A stretch of DNA of 64,000 bases from Gammaproteobacteria bacterium (GTDB taxonomy: Bacteria > Pseudomonadota > Gammaproteobacteria > Burkholderiales > Sulfuricellaceae). The position numbers and the translations under genes were made by a program. The stretch is from assembly GCA_018824405.1 (NCBI GenBank), contig JAHJGO010000006.1, positions 62,001-126,000 of the forward strand. Direction: 5' to 3'. The notes beneath the pieces were generated by a model. The model made no database searches. It was not told the origin of the DNA and saw nothing but the letters and a program-made list of their open reading frames with translations. This document shows positions 26,530-35,965 of this stretch, in pieces; within the stretch, counting starts at the first letter, position 1; every line of letters begins with the position of its first letter.

Positions 26530-29500
26530 CTATTGAACCAACTCGCGCCAGATCACCCGTTTGGATTTGAAGTCAGATGCTCCAGAACCCCCGCCAAGAC
26601 CCGGATCTTCGGGTGGCTTCTTCAGGCTACCATCGCCACCGGTGACCAGCAGATCGCCTTTCCCATCACTTTTCTTGACAGGCGTAACACCAACAATAGG
26701 CGTATCGAATCTTTGTCCGGCAAGACCTCCCGCTGCACCGGTTGCCGTGCCGCCAGTCTCGAAATCAAAGTAGTTGAGCCAGCCATAGCCCCCAGGTGAA
26801 CAGACTGAAGGCTCCGGTACAAGAGTTGGCGCCACCAGCACGCCCCATGCCAGCAATGGATTCACGTTGACACGCTCGCCGGGGTCCGGGAAGTTAACAT
26901 ACCAGCCACGGTCCGTCTCGAAATCCACCGGATTGTTGGAAACGGTTCGTTTATTGGCGTTGTTGGTCAATGTCTGCGCTACCAGTGTCGTGCGCGGGTT
27001 GACAAGGGTTGCAGTCGCATCATCATCCTTGATTGCGTAAAGTGATTGCTGCTGGCCGTCGGTAAGATCACTGTTTTCCAGGAATTTTCCTGTTCCCACG
27101 AACACCACGCGCTTATTATCGGCTTCTCCCAATTCCGGAGCGGTAGTGATGGGCTGCGCGATACCGCTGCTGTCCTTCAGCTCGGCAAATCTCATGGCTG
27201 TGCCGGCATTGATATCAAACCGCCAGACATTGCCAAGCAGGTCTCCACCATAAACATAACCCGCAGTATTGTCCTTAAGCGCGTCATCAACCCAGACAGA
27301 AAATCTGGCCAAACCACTCGGACCTATGGTGTTGTCATCACCAACGCCGGTAGAAATCTTTTTAATGATGGCACCTGTTACCGGATTGAGCACAAACAAG
27401 ACACCCTCACCGCTACCCGGGTTGATATTGTTATAGCCGGAGGTCACCAGCACCACCCACGTGCCATCTGCCAGCTTGGTTCTGACGGGATAGCCGAAGC
27501 TGTAGCCAATGTCAGCATCCTGAGCCGTAGTGAGCTCCCATAGCAGGAGGGGATTGCCGGGGTCGGTGACATCCAGCGCGTAATAGCCTCGCCCGCCTCC
27601 ATTCAAGCCGCCCACCAGGATGGAGCGCCAGCTGCTTCCATCATAAACATCACCGATGGTTGCAGAGCCGTTTACATAATAGCTGTGCATGGTGGAATAG
27701 TTCTTGTCTGCCAGTTTCCACATATTGGGAATCACCATGCTTGGCACATAGGCCCAGCGCTCTATTCCGGTATCGGCATCGAAAGCGTGCAACATGCCGT
27801 CGTTGGCGCCCATATACACTGTACGGGCACGACTTGTATTGTTTGTAACAAAAGTGCTATATCCCGTATCGGTATACTGGAAGGGAGGTTTTCCAACAAA
27901 TGCCGGCTGGGATTCCACCACATCTCCCAGCACCGCCTCACGATAGCGGTAGATCCTGTTGTCAACATCATTTGCAGGGCGGTCTTCATACTTAGTCTGG
28001 CCACGCATGAAGTTGACCATACTTTCCCCTGACGCCGCAGCCTGCTGGGCTGCGGTCAGTGTCGACCACTGGCTGAGCGCTGCAGGAGAAAAATAGCCCT
28101 GCTGAGTCGGAGTCAGATTGCCATGCACAAAATCGCCCCGACTTCCCGCCACTTTGGTGTAGATCGTTCGCGTGTCGCTGTCGGAACCAATCAGGGATCT
28201 CATGGTACCGGTGCAGGATATAGCAACTTCCACCTTGCAGTTGGTGCCATCAAAGACACCTGGAGCACTGCAGTCGCCCGCTGAGGCAACTGGCGTCACA
28301 CAGTAATAATCCATACTGGATCCGTTCGCCTCACCCACTATCGATCCTGGAGAGGCGCAGCTACCGGAGACAACATCCTCGGCACACCAAGTCGCAGAAA
28401 GACTGGGCTCAGCCGTATCCACATTAACGGCACGAGCTTCCAGGTTACCCGTCCATTTCACAGTAGTGTAAGTGGCCAGATAGGCGAAGTTCTCCCCGGG
28501 TGTCAGATCCAGCGAACTGGTCGCTGCGGCCGCGCCAGCGCCCAGTTTTGCACCGATTTGCTGCAGCGCCTCGTTCAGGCCGCTGCTTAGCTCGGCAGGA
28601 TCCTTGGCACTGAAATAGGTGCCCTGGCCATTAACGGCAGCGTGCCACAGATCATCCACCGTGGTCTCGTTGCCGGAAACCGGAACCGGCCAGTTCACGA
28701 CAGGAGAGCCTGTTCCCCAATACAGGTTGTAATAATCGAGGCGTGCATCTGTCGGAGCTGTGGTGAGATCTTTGACCGTTTTGTAATCACCGGTAAAGGT
28801 CAAAGTACCATCCACACCCAGACCAAGCGTAAAGGTGGTCATGTGCTGCTTGGGATTGTTGTCCGTAGCGCCGATAAACACATTGTCCTCGCACACATCC
28901 AGTCCCAGGCTGCCGGTACAGTTACCCAGCGCGGGGTTGCGAATATCGGTATCGAAGTAGTACTTGCTGGCGTCGGCCAGCGTGGCGGAGGTGGCTGTGG
29001 GACCCTCATACATCGGGCGCGCGGTAGGTGAAGCATCCAGATTGCCAATTGCCGACCCACTGATATCCTGGACATCACTTGCGCTGTCGGTATTCCAGTA
29101 ACCGTCCGTCGTGAGCAGGGAAAAATTCTGCTGGCAGGAATACTGCATCGGGTCGGCTGTACCTACCGGTTTCTTGCCAGCAAAAATACGTCCCACCGTG
29201 CTCAGTGTGGAACGCAAGGGCGTACCCGAACCGGGCGTGGAATTGAACAGACGGCTATACCATGTTGATTTCTGGTTAACCGCCTCGGAACCGCTAGAGA
29301 GATTGTCAAACCGGGCGATCGGCAGATAATTGGTGCTCTGGCTGTTGAGCGTGAAGAAACCGACACGATAGCGGTTGTCAATAACCTTGAAGGCCCTGCT
29401 TGCAGCGCTCTTCATGCCCTGCATACGGGTGCGGTAATAGGCGTACCAGTTGCCAAAATTGGTAACTTCTTCGGCATAGGTGCAGGTTGCAGCAGCGCAG

Positions 29501-30861
29501 TCGGTGCGACTAGGCGCCTTGGGATAGCTGTTATTGGTGGAAACAATGTCAGTACGAACAAAAGTGTAGGGAGGCATATTGATACCCGTTACACCGCCTC
29601 TGATATCCGTTCCACTTTGCATGCTTAGGTTTGTGCCGGTGCTGGTATAGGTAATATCGCCATTGCCACTAGCACCTGCAGCCAAGGTTGACGTAATGTC
29701 TATGCGCTTGTTGTCTCCGCCATTTATAACAGCAGTGTATTCTGGATTGGAGTTGTAGACATTGATCTGATCTTTCAGCAAAACAGCGAAGCCAGCGTCA
29801 TTTTCCGAATTGCCCCAGCATATGTTTGCTCCCAGAATTTCAATATTATTTACCTTGATGCTACTAAAGCATTTGTTTCGTGAAGTTCCCCCAACGATTG
29901 CATAACCAGTGGCTGCCACGGCAGTGGAGTTAACACCCACGTAACGCGGGTACTTGTAGGTCGCCGTTTTGGTGGCCTGACAGGTTGTCAGTGCCGTATC
30001 GCTGCACCAGCGCGATTTGGCCGGGAAAGTGTAAGTTCCGGTTGCAACTGAAGACTGGATACAGGTTTTCAGGTCTGCTGCAGTGCAGTATTCGGTGGGG
30101 ACCACACTATAGTAGTAGGGCGTGCCATATTTGCCCCAAACATCACTGCTGCTGCCGCTGCTGCTACGCCCGTATTTGTATGTGGCATCGGGGTAAAGGT
30201 AATCGCTGTTAACCCGGCATACGGAGGTGTTAGTCAATTCTGCAGAACTGGGATTATCTTTCGTACACCACACCCGGTCTGGGTAGGAAGAGGTCAAATT
30301 AACAGTGGTCGCACTGACGTACAACTGAGTCCGGTTCTGCTTGTTGTAGCCGTCGGTGAGCACGCTGGCCGGGTTGGTCTGGCTGGGCTTCTCGCTACCA
30401 TCGGCATTGACCCCGGGAGAGTAGCGGATTGCCGGGTTGTAATACTGCGAATTCATCGCGCTGGTCATGTAGGGCACATCGCCCACCACGCACATATCCA
30501 GCGGATTCGTCGAAGTGGTAATGAGATTCGACACACTACCATCATCGTCAGCGCTATCCTTGCAGACTTTTTCGTCGCTGGCAGGACTCCAGGAGCCATC
30601 CGTCCACGGATTATTGCCGCCGGCGGCAGACACGTTATACGTCGACATGTAATCCGGAGTGAAATCCTGCCCCATACTACCGGAATTATCCAGAATAAAC
30701 ATCAGGTTGGGCAGCACAGCCGAGGTGGTGGCATTGTTCAGCGGCGCGGTCGCCAGCGCGACCGGCGCAGCAACAGAGGGCAAAGGAAGAGCCAAGCCGA
30801 CCATGAGTGCAAGACTTAGTATGCGGTAAGCCGTGCGACGAGTATCCAGATAGTGTTTCAT
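26530..30861 (-). CDS. pilY1: Type IV pilus tip adhesin PilY1
   Basis: This is a large secreted protein that sits at the pilus tip, primes pilus assembly and acts in adhesion and mechanosensing. A signal peptide (LSLALMVGLALPLPSVAAP) precedes a von Willebrand A-like region with the MIDAS-like LMFILDNSGSMGQDF near residue 55. The C-terminal PilY1 beta-propeller starts around residue 960, with REAVLGDVVESQPAFVGKPPF, VYMGANDGMLHAFDADTGIERWAYVP, GGLNGGGRGYYALDVTDP and GDLLGNVWRFDIN. The calcium-binding loop seen in Pseudomonas PilY1 was not pinned down. The middle region is Cys- and Ser/Thr-rich and lineage-specific. It is the last gene of the operon and is followed by a strong terminator. 1443 residues is a usual length. 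Confidence 0.95.
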   Translation of the reverse strand: MKHYLDTRRTAYRILSLALMVGLALPLPSVAAPVALATAPLNNATTSAVLPNLMFILDNSGSMGQDFTPDYMSTYNVSAAGGNNPWTDGSWSPASDEKVCKDSADDDGSVSNLITTSTNPLDMCVVGDVPYMTSAMNSQYYNPAIRYSPGVNADGSEKPSQTNPASVLTDGYNKQNRTQLYVSATTVNLTSSYPDRVWCTKDNPSSAELTNTSVCRVNSDYLYPDATYKYGRSSSGSSSDVWGKYGTPYYYSVVPTEYCTAADLKTCIQSSVATGTYTFPAKSRWCSDTALTTCQATKTATYKYPRYVGVNSTAVAATGYAIVGGTSRNKCFSSIKVNNIEILGANICWGNSENDAGFAVLLKDQINVYNSNPEYTAVINGGDNKRIDITSTLAAGASGNGDITYTSTGTNLSMQSGTDIRGGVTGINMPPYTFVRTDIVSTNNSYPKAPSRTDCAAATCTYAEEVTNFGNWYAYYRTRMQGMKSAASRAFKVIDNRYRVGFFTLNSQSTNYLPIARFDNLSSGSEAVNQKSTWYSRLFNSTPGSGTPLRSTLSTVGRIFAGKKPVGTADPMQYSCQQNFSLLTTDGYWNTDSASDVQDISGSAIGNLDASPTARPMYEGPTATSATLADASKYYFDTDIRNPALGNCTGSLGLDVCEDNVFIGATDNNPKQHMTTFTLGLGVDGTLTFTGDYKTVKDLTTAPTDARLDYYNLYWGTGSPVVNWPVPVSGNETTVDDLWHAAVNGQGTYFSAKDPAELSSGLNEALQQIGAKLGAGAAAATSSLDLTPGENFAYLATYTTVKWTGNLEARAVNVDTAEPSLSATWCAEDVVSGSCASPGSIVGEANGSSMDYYCVTPVASAGDCSAPGVFDGTNCKVEVAISCTGTMRSLIGSDSDTRTIYTKVAGSRGDFVHGNLTPTQQGYFSPAALSQWSTLTAAQQAAASGESMVNFMRGQTKYEDRPANDVDNRIYRYREAVLGDVVESQPAFVGKPPFQYTDTGYSTFVTNNTSRARTVYMGANDGMLHAFDADTGIERWAYVPSMVIPNMWKLADKNYSTMHSYYVNGSATIGDVYDGSSWRSILVGGLNGGGRGYYALDVTDPGNPLLLWELTTAQDADIGYSFGYPVRTKLADGTWVVLVTSGYNNINPGSGEGVLFVLNPVTGAIIKKISTGVGDDNTIGPSGLARFSVWVDDALKDNTAGYVYGGDLLGNVWRFDINAGTAMRFAELKDSSGIAQPITTAPELGEADNKRVVFVGTGKFLENSDLTDGQQQSLYAIKDDDATATLVNPRTTLVAQTLTNNANKRTVSNNPVDFETDRGWYVNFPDPGERVNVNPLLAWGVLVAPTLVPEPSVCSPGGYGWLNYFDFETGGTATGAAGGLAGQRFDTPIVGVTPVKKSDGKGDLLVTGGDGSLKKPPEDPGLGGGSGASDFKSKRVIWRELVQ

Positions 30862-30870
30862 GGTTGCCTC

Positions 30871-31479
30871 CTAGTAAACGAACGCCTGTATGTAGCTGAC
30901 AGTGTTTCTTGGCCCGGTGACCCGTGCGGTGATGCGGTACATGGGCGAGCCACTCGAAGCGATTCCCAAATCACCGGGAGGCTCAGCCTTTTTGCTACCG
31001 CCTCCTCCTGACTCAGAAGGACCGAACATGCAGTTTGAAGTTGTAACCACCTGATTGGCATTCCGGCACATGCGCTGAATGATGTAGCGAATGGCATTAT
31101 TGGTGGTATCTGTGCCACCATCCGCGCTGCCGGCAGTCCAGGTTGTGTCAGAGGTGAGATCCAGGCCAGCATCATCGAAATTGGAATAATAGCCCACGCC
31201 TGCATTAGTCACATTGAGTACATGTGTAGCATCCGTCCAGATAGCAGGTGTGCTTTTATCCGCCAGCCAAGTAATCGCACTTTCAAACCCGCCGTCTGCG
31301 GAACTGGTAGCTGATTGCTTGAAAGCAAGATTGCCCGCAATAATCGTAGACGTATCCACCGAACGCACCAGTGCAACCGCTGCAAGGGACATCACAACCA
31401 GAGCGATAAGTGCGATGAAAAGCACCACACCACGCTGTCTTATGTCTCCATGGGTATGGATTCCGGATAGTGGTTTCAT
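30871..31479 (-). CDS. pilX: Type IV pilus minor protein PilX
   Basis: This minor pilin of the initiation complex begins RQRGVVLFIALIALVVMSLAAVALVRSVDTSTIIAGNLAFKQSA. This is the PilX_N signature, with cleavage after Gly and a hydrophobic helix but no +5 Glu. The C-terminal part has Cys residues that may pair. It overlaps pilW by four bases and is followed by pilY1 after a nine-base gap. Confidence 0.9.
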   Translation of the reverse strand: MKPLSGIHTHGDIRQRGVVLFIALIALVVMSLAAVALVRSVDTSTIIAGNLAFKQSATSSADGGFESAITWLADKSTPAIWTDATHVLNVTNAGVGYYSNFDDAGLDLTSDTTWTAGSADGGTDTTNNAIRYIIQRMCRNANQVVTTSNCMFGPSESGGGGSKKAEPPGDLGIASSGSPMYRITARVTGPRNTVSYIQAFVY

Positions 31480-32504
31480 AATGTATCCTTGGCCCAGATC
31501 ATGTTGCGCAGGGGAATGATGGTTTCATACGCCCGGTAGCGATACCGCGCCCAATCCGCATCTGCAGTCAGGTCGATTTCTGGCGCAGGCGAGGCGGCGC
31601 TCCCTGCCCAGGAGCACAGACCAGTAGGGGCAGCGCCACTGGTCGAGCTGCACGCTTCAGTCACGACATCTTTTTCCAGTTGACTGTTACGCGCTACCAC
31701 GGCGATACGGACTGCCTTGATCCGGTTGCGGTCAGCAATGGTGGGCGCAGCCCATGTTGCCCCGGTTGCATCCACCCAGTTTGTCACCTGGTTGTTGTTG
31801 GCTGCAGCCGAAATCCCATACTGTGCCTGAAGGCTGACGATTCCTGCCATGCTGGTAACGCCATTGCGTTCCAGATTGCCATTATTCACGGCATAGGCAA
31901 TCTCATTCCAAGTAGAACCCAAACAGGCAAGATTAGCACCGATACCCGTAGCCGTTATATCTGCCAGGGTTACTGTTGTGGCTCCCGCCACCGCATTTAC
32001 ACTCGTCATGGCACATGTAGTTCCATTGGCAATAAAGGCAACATCACCCGCCCGGCAAGAAAAATTGGTGGTCAAGGTCGCATCGTTTGCCGTCGGCACG
32101 CCCATGGCCGTAATCGTTGCAGGAATGCCACCTGATGGAGAGTCGCCGTACCGGATGGTAACCGTGTCGCTTGCACCCCCGCCACCATCGGCAATAGTGA
32201 CTGGAAAGATGTCAGTTATACCCGTAGCACCAAAAGTCAGCGTTGTACACTCGAGCGGCGAGTCAGCAACCGGCATCAGAGAGTAACCGGCCATCTGTGC
32301 ATCGCGGGTGACGGTATAGAGCGCGATGCTGCCATTTGTCTGTGCATCGGCGCTACCAGTAGTGCTGCGCTTTTGCCCCTCGAAAACAGAGAACACCTGC
32401 ATGATGACCATGGTGGCTAGCAAACCAATCGCCAGACCAACCAGAATCTCCACCAAGCTGAAGCCCGCCTGGCTGGAACATGATTTTTTGCTGCTCTTCG
32501 GCAT
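31476..32504 (-). CDS. pilW: Type IV pilus minor pilin PilW
   Basis: This is a prepilin-like protein with cleavage site QAG/FSLVEILVGLAIGLLATMVIMQVFSVFEGQKRST, the PilW N-terminus with +5 Glu. A long variable body follows, with NGSIALYTVTRDAQMAGYSL. At 342 residues it is of normal length. It sits between pilV and pilX in the standard minor-pilin order. Confidence 0.92.
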   Translation of the reverse strand: MPKSSKKSCSSQAGFSLVEILVGLAIGLLATMVIMQVFSVFEGQKRSTTGSADAQTNGSIALYTVTRDAQMAGYSLMPVADSPLECTTLTFGATGITDIFPVTIADGGGGASDTVTIRYGDSPSGGIPATITAMGVPTANDATLTTNFSCRAGDVAFIANGTTCAMTSVNAVAGATTVTLADITATGIGANLACLGSTWNEIAYAVNNGNLERNGVTSMAGIVSLQAQYGISAAANNNQVTNWVDATGATWAAPTIADRNRIKAVRIAVVARNSQLEKDVVTEACSSTSGAAPTGLCSWAGSAASPAPEIDLTADADWARYRYRAYETIIPLRNMIWAKDTL

Positions 32505-32508
32505 GATT

Positions 32509-32958
32509 TCAGCCTCCAGCTATACGGGCAACAGTGGTAAAGGTATGCCGATCTTCACTGCCCGGCTGCTGCCAGGTAACCGTTACGGTAAATTGATTGG
32601 TCATGACAGCATCCCTGTTTGTGGTTCGCAAACCGCTGGGCAGCAAATCGGAGATATCAGTATCGGTTTCTGCATAACTAGCAAGATTGGCCTGGTCCAC
32701 CCAGATCTGCCCCACCCTTTGCTGCGCAATATAGCTGGCATCGGCACGGTATTTTGAATCAGAGGTATTCTTGATCATGGCAGCCTGCAATCCCACCACG
32801 GCGAGTATGCCCATGGAAAAAATCAGGATCGCTATCAGCGCCTCCAGCAATACCACACCATGCTGGCTATGCATGGCCGCTGTGCGGCCCACCAGAAACT
32901 CATACCGGAGTGGTTTCAGAGAAGGTGGATTTAGGGGCACTGAAGATTTGCTTCGCAT
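32509..32958 (-). CDS. pilV: Type IV pilus minor pilin PilV
   Basis: This minor pilin has the processing site HG/VVLLEALIAILIFSMGILAVVGLQAAMIKNTSDSKYRADA, the PilV pattern with +5 Glu. The start at 32958 has GAGG eight bases upstream. It still gives a ~34-residue leader, so an internal ATG near residue 29 (MHSQHG) is an alternative that would give a six-residue leader. The frame extending to 33054 overlaps fimT and is rejected. Confidence 0.88.
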   Translation of the reverse strand: MRSKSSVPLNPPSLKPLRYEFLVGRTAAMHSQHGVVLLEALIAILIFSMGILAVVGLQAAMIKNTSDSKYRADASYIAQQRVGQIWVDQANLASYAETDTDISDLLPSGLRTTNRDAVMTNQFTVTVTWQQPGSEDRHTFTTVARIAGG

Positions 32959-32971
32959 CTTGGGAACCTCT

Positions 32972-33496
32972 TTAACATTTACGTGGATCAGAAGCATCGA
33001 GACCGCTATCCGGATCGCACATCCGGCTAATACCGCCGACATCCACCGTGACACGCAATGGCCGCTGCTCCGACGCGCTCACCGCTGATGAATCGATATC
33101 CAGCGCATAGGTCCCGTCACTTCTGCCAAGAGCGTTAAAAACAATTGTGACTGCAGCAGGATCCACATTAATAGCACTGGATGATCCCTCGCTGGCAGTG
33201 CGCTCCTGAATTGGATCATCGGCGCACACCGCATCCACCGGTTCACAACTAACTTTCCATCCTGTTCCCGCTGCCAGCTCAAACTTGATGCCATGGTTAC
33301 GCTGGACGGCCTCCATCCGAGCCGCCTGCAACCCGTTCAGCATGGATTCGGCCGCGTTGCGGATGCGAGTGTTCTGTATCCAGCTCTGGTAGCCCGGCAT
33401 ACCCAGCGCAAGCGCAATCGCCAAAATTGCGATGGCAATCATCAACTCGATCAGGGTAAAGCCCTTCTCCCTTTTTTCATGCCGGGTGTTTAGCAC
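32972..33496 (-). CDS. fimT: FimT/FimU-type minor pilin (GspH/FimT family)
   Basis: This prepilin has cleavage site EKG/FTLIELMIAIAILAIALALGMPGYQSWIQNTRIRNAAESMLNGLQAARMEAVQRN, the GspH/FimT family signature. In other species FimT binds DNA during natural transformation and FimU serves pilus initiation, and the two cannot be told apart here. The body ends in several Cys residues. It overlaps the end of pilE by seven bases. Confidence 0.88.
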   Translation of the reverse strand: MLNTRHEKREKGFTLIELMIAIAILAIALALGMPGYQSWIQNTRIRNAAESMLNGLQAARMEAVQRNHGIKFELAAGTGWKVSCEPVDAVCADDPIQERTASEGSSSAINVDPAAVTIVFNALGRSDGTYALDIDSSAVSASEQRPLRVTVDVGGISRMCDPDSGLDASDPRKC

Positions 33497-33945
33497 GCTT
33501 GCCCCGCTTTCGTCACCCAGCAGTTACCGCCGCCACTATCTGGGGTTGTCGAGGTTTTACCGTTGTTCTCATTAATTGTGTAGCTGTAACCACTCATGTC
33601 CTGATCAGCCACGCCGGTAGCGGTAATGGTGTAGGTGGTCGCAGTGGTGGTACACACATAAGTGAAATATTTGGTTCCTGCCACAGCAGAGCCGGCACCG
33701 CTTAGCAAATCGCAATCGCCGGCAACATAGTTATCGTACCTGCGGTTATCCTGAAAAGACTGTTCGAGCTTCACCCGCAGATCAGACAGGGTAGTGATAG
33801 GCTCCTGCGCCTTCCCTCGCTGAACGTAACGGTTATAGGCCGGTAGCGCAATAGAGGCAAGTATCGCGACAATTGCGACCACGATCATCACTTCGATCAG
33901 TGTGAAACCCTTGACTTGGCCTGTCGGCATTTTACGGAATTCCAT
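33490..33945 (-). CDS. pilE: Type IV pilin PilE
   Basis: This prepilin has leader MEFRKMPTGQVKG and mature start FTLIEVMIVVAIVAILASIALPAYNRYVQRGKAQEP, the classic PilE/ComP-like N-terminus with +5 Glu and the LPAY kink. A C-terminal pair of Cys (GGNCWVTKAGQAC) can close a D-loop. GGAAGGGG precedes the start. It opens the operon pilE-fimT-pilV-pilW-pilX-pilY1, as in other betaproteobacteria. It is more likely the minor pilin PilE of this cluster than the main fibre subunit. Confidence 0.9.
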   Translation of the reverse strand: MEFRKMPTGQVKGFTLIEVMIVVAIVAILASIALPAYNRYVQRGKAQEPITTLSDLRVKLEQSFQDNRRYDNYVAGDCDLLSGAGSAVAGTKYFTYVCTTTATTYTITATGVADQDMSGYSYTINENNGKTSTTPDSGGGNCWVTKAGQAC

Positions 33946-34150
33946 TGTCGCGCCCCTTCCTTTGAATACAGTTTGAATGCTATAGAACGAATGCCCGGAT
34001 TGCCAGCATGAAATGACAAACGGAATTTTTTTACCGATAGGCGGCTTATGATCCATCATATTTCCGCCTGCCACAAACAGATTATAGGGCATATTTGAAA
34101 TGCCCCATCAGTCAAGCCATAATGATCACCCCCAAAAACAGGAATGAACT

Positions 34151-35221
34151 TTGAAACCGGATTGCATCATTGTTGGCGGCGGTGTGATCGGCTACAGCAC
34201 GGCACTTGAACTCGCGCGCGCGGGGATGAAGACCCTCCTGATCGAGCGCGAGCAGGCAGGGCAGGAGTCCTCCTGGGCAGGGGGCGGGATTCTCTACCCC
34301 TTACTACCATGGAATTATTCCGCTGAGGTGACGTGTTTAACCCAGTGCAGTATCGGCTTATTCCCCGCCTGGGCAGGCGCGTTGCAAAGCGCCACGGGGA
34401 TCGACCCGGAGCTTCAGCGTAGCGGCATGCTGGTGCTACCTGAATTTTCTGCCGAAAGCGCGCAGGCATGGTGCAACAAGCATTCCACCCGACTGGAACT
34501 CACCTCTTCGTTCCGGATAGTGCCTGAATTGGCTGCAGACCAGGATGCACTATGGCTACCTGACGTCGCTCAAGCGCGCAATCCGAGGCTGCTCAAGGTC
34601 TTGCGGCGCCAACTGGAACTGCTTGGCGTGCAAATCAACGAGCAGACGAAAGCCACCGGATGGCAATGCGATGAAGCGCTTGTCACCGGCGTTCAAACGA
34701 ACCACGGCACAATGAGCGCCAATCACTATATAGTTACCTCTGGCGCCTGGAGTAGACAACTGCTGGGCGAATATGCGCTGAACCTGGAAATCCGGCCCAT
34801 TCGCGGCCAGATGCTGCTGTTCAAGACCAGACCCGGTACTCTGCGCACCATTATCCTGAAAAATGGGATTTACCTGATTCCACGTCTGGATGGTCACATC
34901 CTGGCGGGAAGCACGCTGGAAGACGTGGGCTTCGACAAAACCACGACTGAAGAAGCCAAAAGTATGCTGTATGCTCAGGCCACCGGAATTCTGCCGCTGT
35001 TAAAAAATGCACCACTGGTTCAGCACTGGTCAGGGCTGCGCCCGGGTTCTCCGGACAACATTCCAACAATTGATCGTCACCCTCAATTGAAAAATCTTTA
35101 CGTAAACAGTGGGCATTTTCGCTATGGCGTCACCATGGCGCCAGCCAGCGCGGAAATCATGGCCAATCTGATTCTGGGGCGACCTCAGGCAATCGACATC
35201 TCCCCTTATCGCTGGCCTTGA
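34151..35221 (+). CDS. thiO: Glycine oxidase ThiO
   Basis: This FAD-dependent amine oxidase makes dehydroglycine for the thiazole ring of thiamin. The N-terminal dinucleotide-binding motif IIVGGGVIGYSTALELARAG is followed by SSWAGGGILYPLLPWNY, typical of ThiO. Later come IRPIRGQMLLFK, YLIPRLDGHILAGSTLEDVGFD and HWSGLRPGSPDNIPTIDRHP. The start is TTG with AGGA seven bases upstream; no ATG fits. It diverges from pilE. No other thiamin gene is in the window. Other DadA-like oxidases are possible but less likely given the SSWAGGG motif. Confidence 0.88.
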   Translation: MKPDCIIVGGGVIGYSTALELARAGMKTLLIEREQAGQESSWAGGGILYPLLPWNYSAEVTCLTQCSIGLFPAWAGALQSATGIDPELQRSGMLVLPEFSAESAQAWCNKHSTRLELTSSFRIVPELAADQDALWLPDVAQARNPRLLKVLRRQLELLGVQINEQTKATGWQCDEALVTGVQTNHGTMSANHYIVTSGAWSRQLLGEYALNLEIRPIRGQMLLFKTRPGTLRTIILKNGIYLIPRLDGHILAGSTLEDVGFDKTTTEEAKSMLYAQATGILPLLKNAPLVQHWSGLRPGSPDNIPTIDRHPQLKNLYVNSGHFRYGVTMAPASAEIMANLILGRPQAIDISPYRWP

Positions 35222-35247
35222 CATTTATTGCCCTCACGCAAAGAATA

Positions 35248-35266
35248 TTGTTGAATTTTTCAACAA
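35248..35266 (+). promoter_or_regulatory. Perfect palindrome before the RHH-PIN module, putative operator
   Basis: TTGTTGAA and TTCAACAA form perfect 8-bp arms around TTT, ending 12 bases before the ATG of the antitoxin-like gene and just before its AGGA. Its place suits binding by the ribbon-helix-helix antitoxin. A role as a short stem in the mRNA is also possible. Confidence 0.5.
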
Positions 35267-35278
35267 CAGGATCGAGCC

Positions 35279-35512
35279 ATGGCAACCGTTAATTTCAGTG
35301 TGCCGGAAGAAGTGAAGCAAGCCTTCAACACAGTGTTCGAGGGCCAAAACAAGAGTGCGGTCATTACCTCCCTGATGAAACGAGCGATAGAGGAGCAAGA
35401 ACTACAGGAGAAACGCGCCCAGGCAATGAATTCCTTGCTAGCGCGACGTAAGCACAAACCCGCATTCAGTGCCGAGGAAATTTGTGCAGCCCGTGAAGAC
35501 GGGCGGACATGA
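35279..35512 (+). CDS. Ribbon-helix-helix antitoxin of a PIN toxin module
   Basis: This 77-residue protein has an N-terminal CopG/MetJ-like segment (TVNFSVPEEVKQAFNTVFEGQNKSAVITSLMKRAIEEQEL) and a basic then acidic tail (RRKHKPAFSAEEICAAREDGRT). The tail pattern RRPAFS.EEI..AR is common in VapB-type partners of PIN toxins. It overlaps the next gene by four bases (ATGA). Identification rests on fold pattern and pairing. Confidence 0.85.
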   Translation: MATVNFSVPEEVKQAFNTVFEGQNKSAVITSLMKRAIEEQELQEKRAQAMNSLLARRKHKPAFSAEEICAAREDGRT

Positions 35513-35940
35513 GTATCGTCGTAGTCGACGCGAGTGTCATTGTAAAATGGCTTATTCCCCAGAAAGATGATGAAAACGATATTGAACGGGCCTTTGTCGT
35601 TCTGGAGTGCATCAAATCCAGAGAGGTCGAAATTTGCCAGCCTCCCCACTGGCTGGCAGAAGTGGCTGCTGTGACGACTCGCCTTACCCCGCAAAGCGCA
35701 GACGAAGACATCCGGGATTTGAGCGCTATGAAATTCCCTGTCATAGACACTCTGGAAATCTACCAGCGCGCTAGCGAATTATCCCGCTCGCTCAACCACC
35801 ACCTGTTTGATACGCTTTACCACGCAACAGCACTATGTTTTGGCGACGCGCATCTGGTCACAGCTGATGAAAAATATCACAGCAAAGCCGCAAGCCTTGG
35901 GCATATTATTCTGCTTAAGGATTTCCGGCTGCCGGCATGA
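35509..35940 (+). CDS. PIN-domain toxin, VapC type
   Basis: This is a PIN ribonuclease with IVVVDASVIVKWLIPQKDDE (first Asp), PPHWLAEVAAVTTRL (Glu) and NHHLFDTLYHATALCFGDAHLVTADEKYHSKA (Asp residues with TADEKY). It is of the DASVxVKW subgroup, distinct from the three PIN toxins near 24-26 kb. The module stands alone between thiO and a methyltransferase gene. Confidence 0.92.
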   Translation: MSIVVVDASVIVKWLIPQKDDENDIERAFVVLECIKSREVEICQPPHWLAEVAAVTTRLTPQSADEDIRDLSAMKFPVIDTLEIYQRASELSRSLNHHLFDTLYHATALCFGDAHLVTADEKYHSKAASLGHIILLKDFRLPA

Positions 35941-35965
35941 AGCACTACTAAACAGGACGCATCAC

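Noticed and set aside
32959-33054. N-terminal extension of pilV
   Set aside because: It overlaps fimT, and a good ribosome site precedes the ATG at 32958.
33990-34020. A sigma-54 promoter upstream of pilE
   Set aside because: CTGGCAATCC resembles the -24 box on the minus strand, but no TTGC lies at the right distance for the -12 box.
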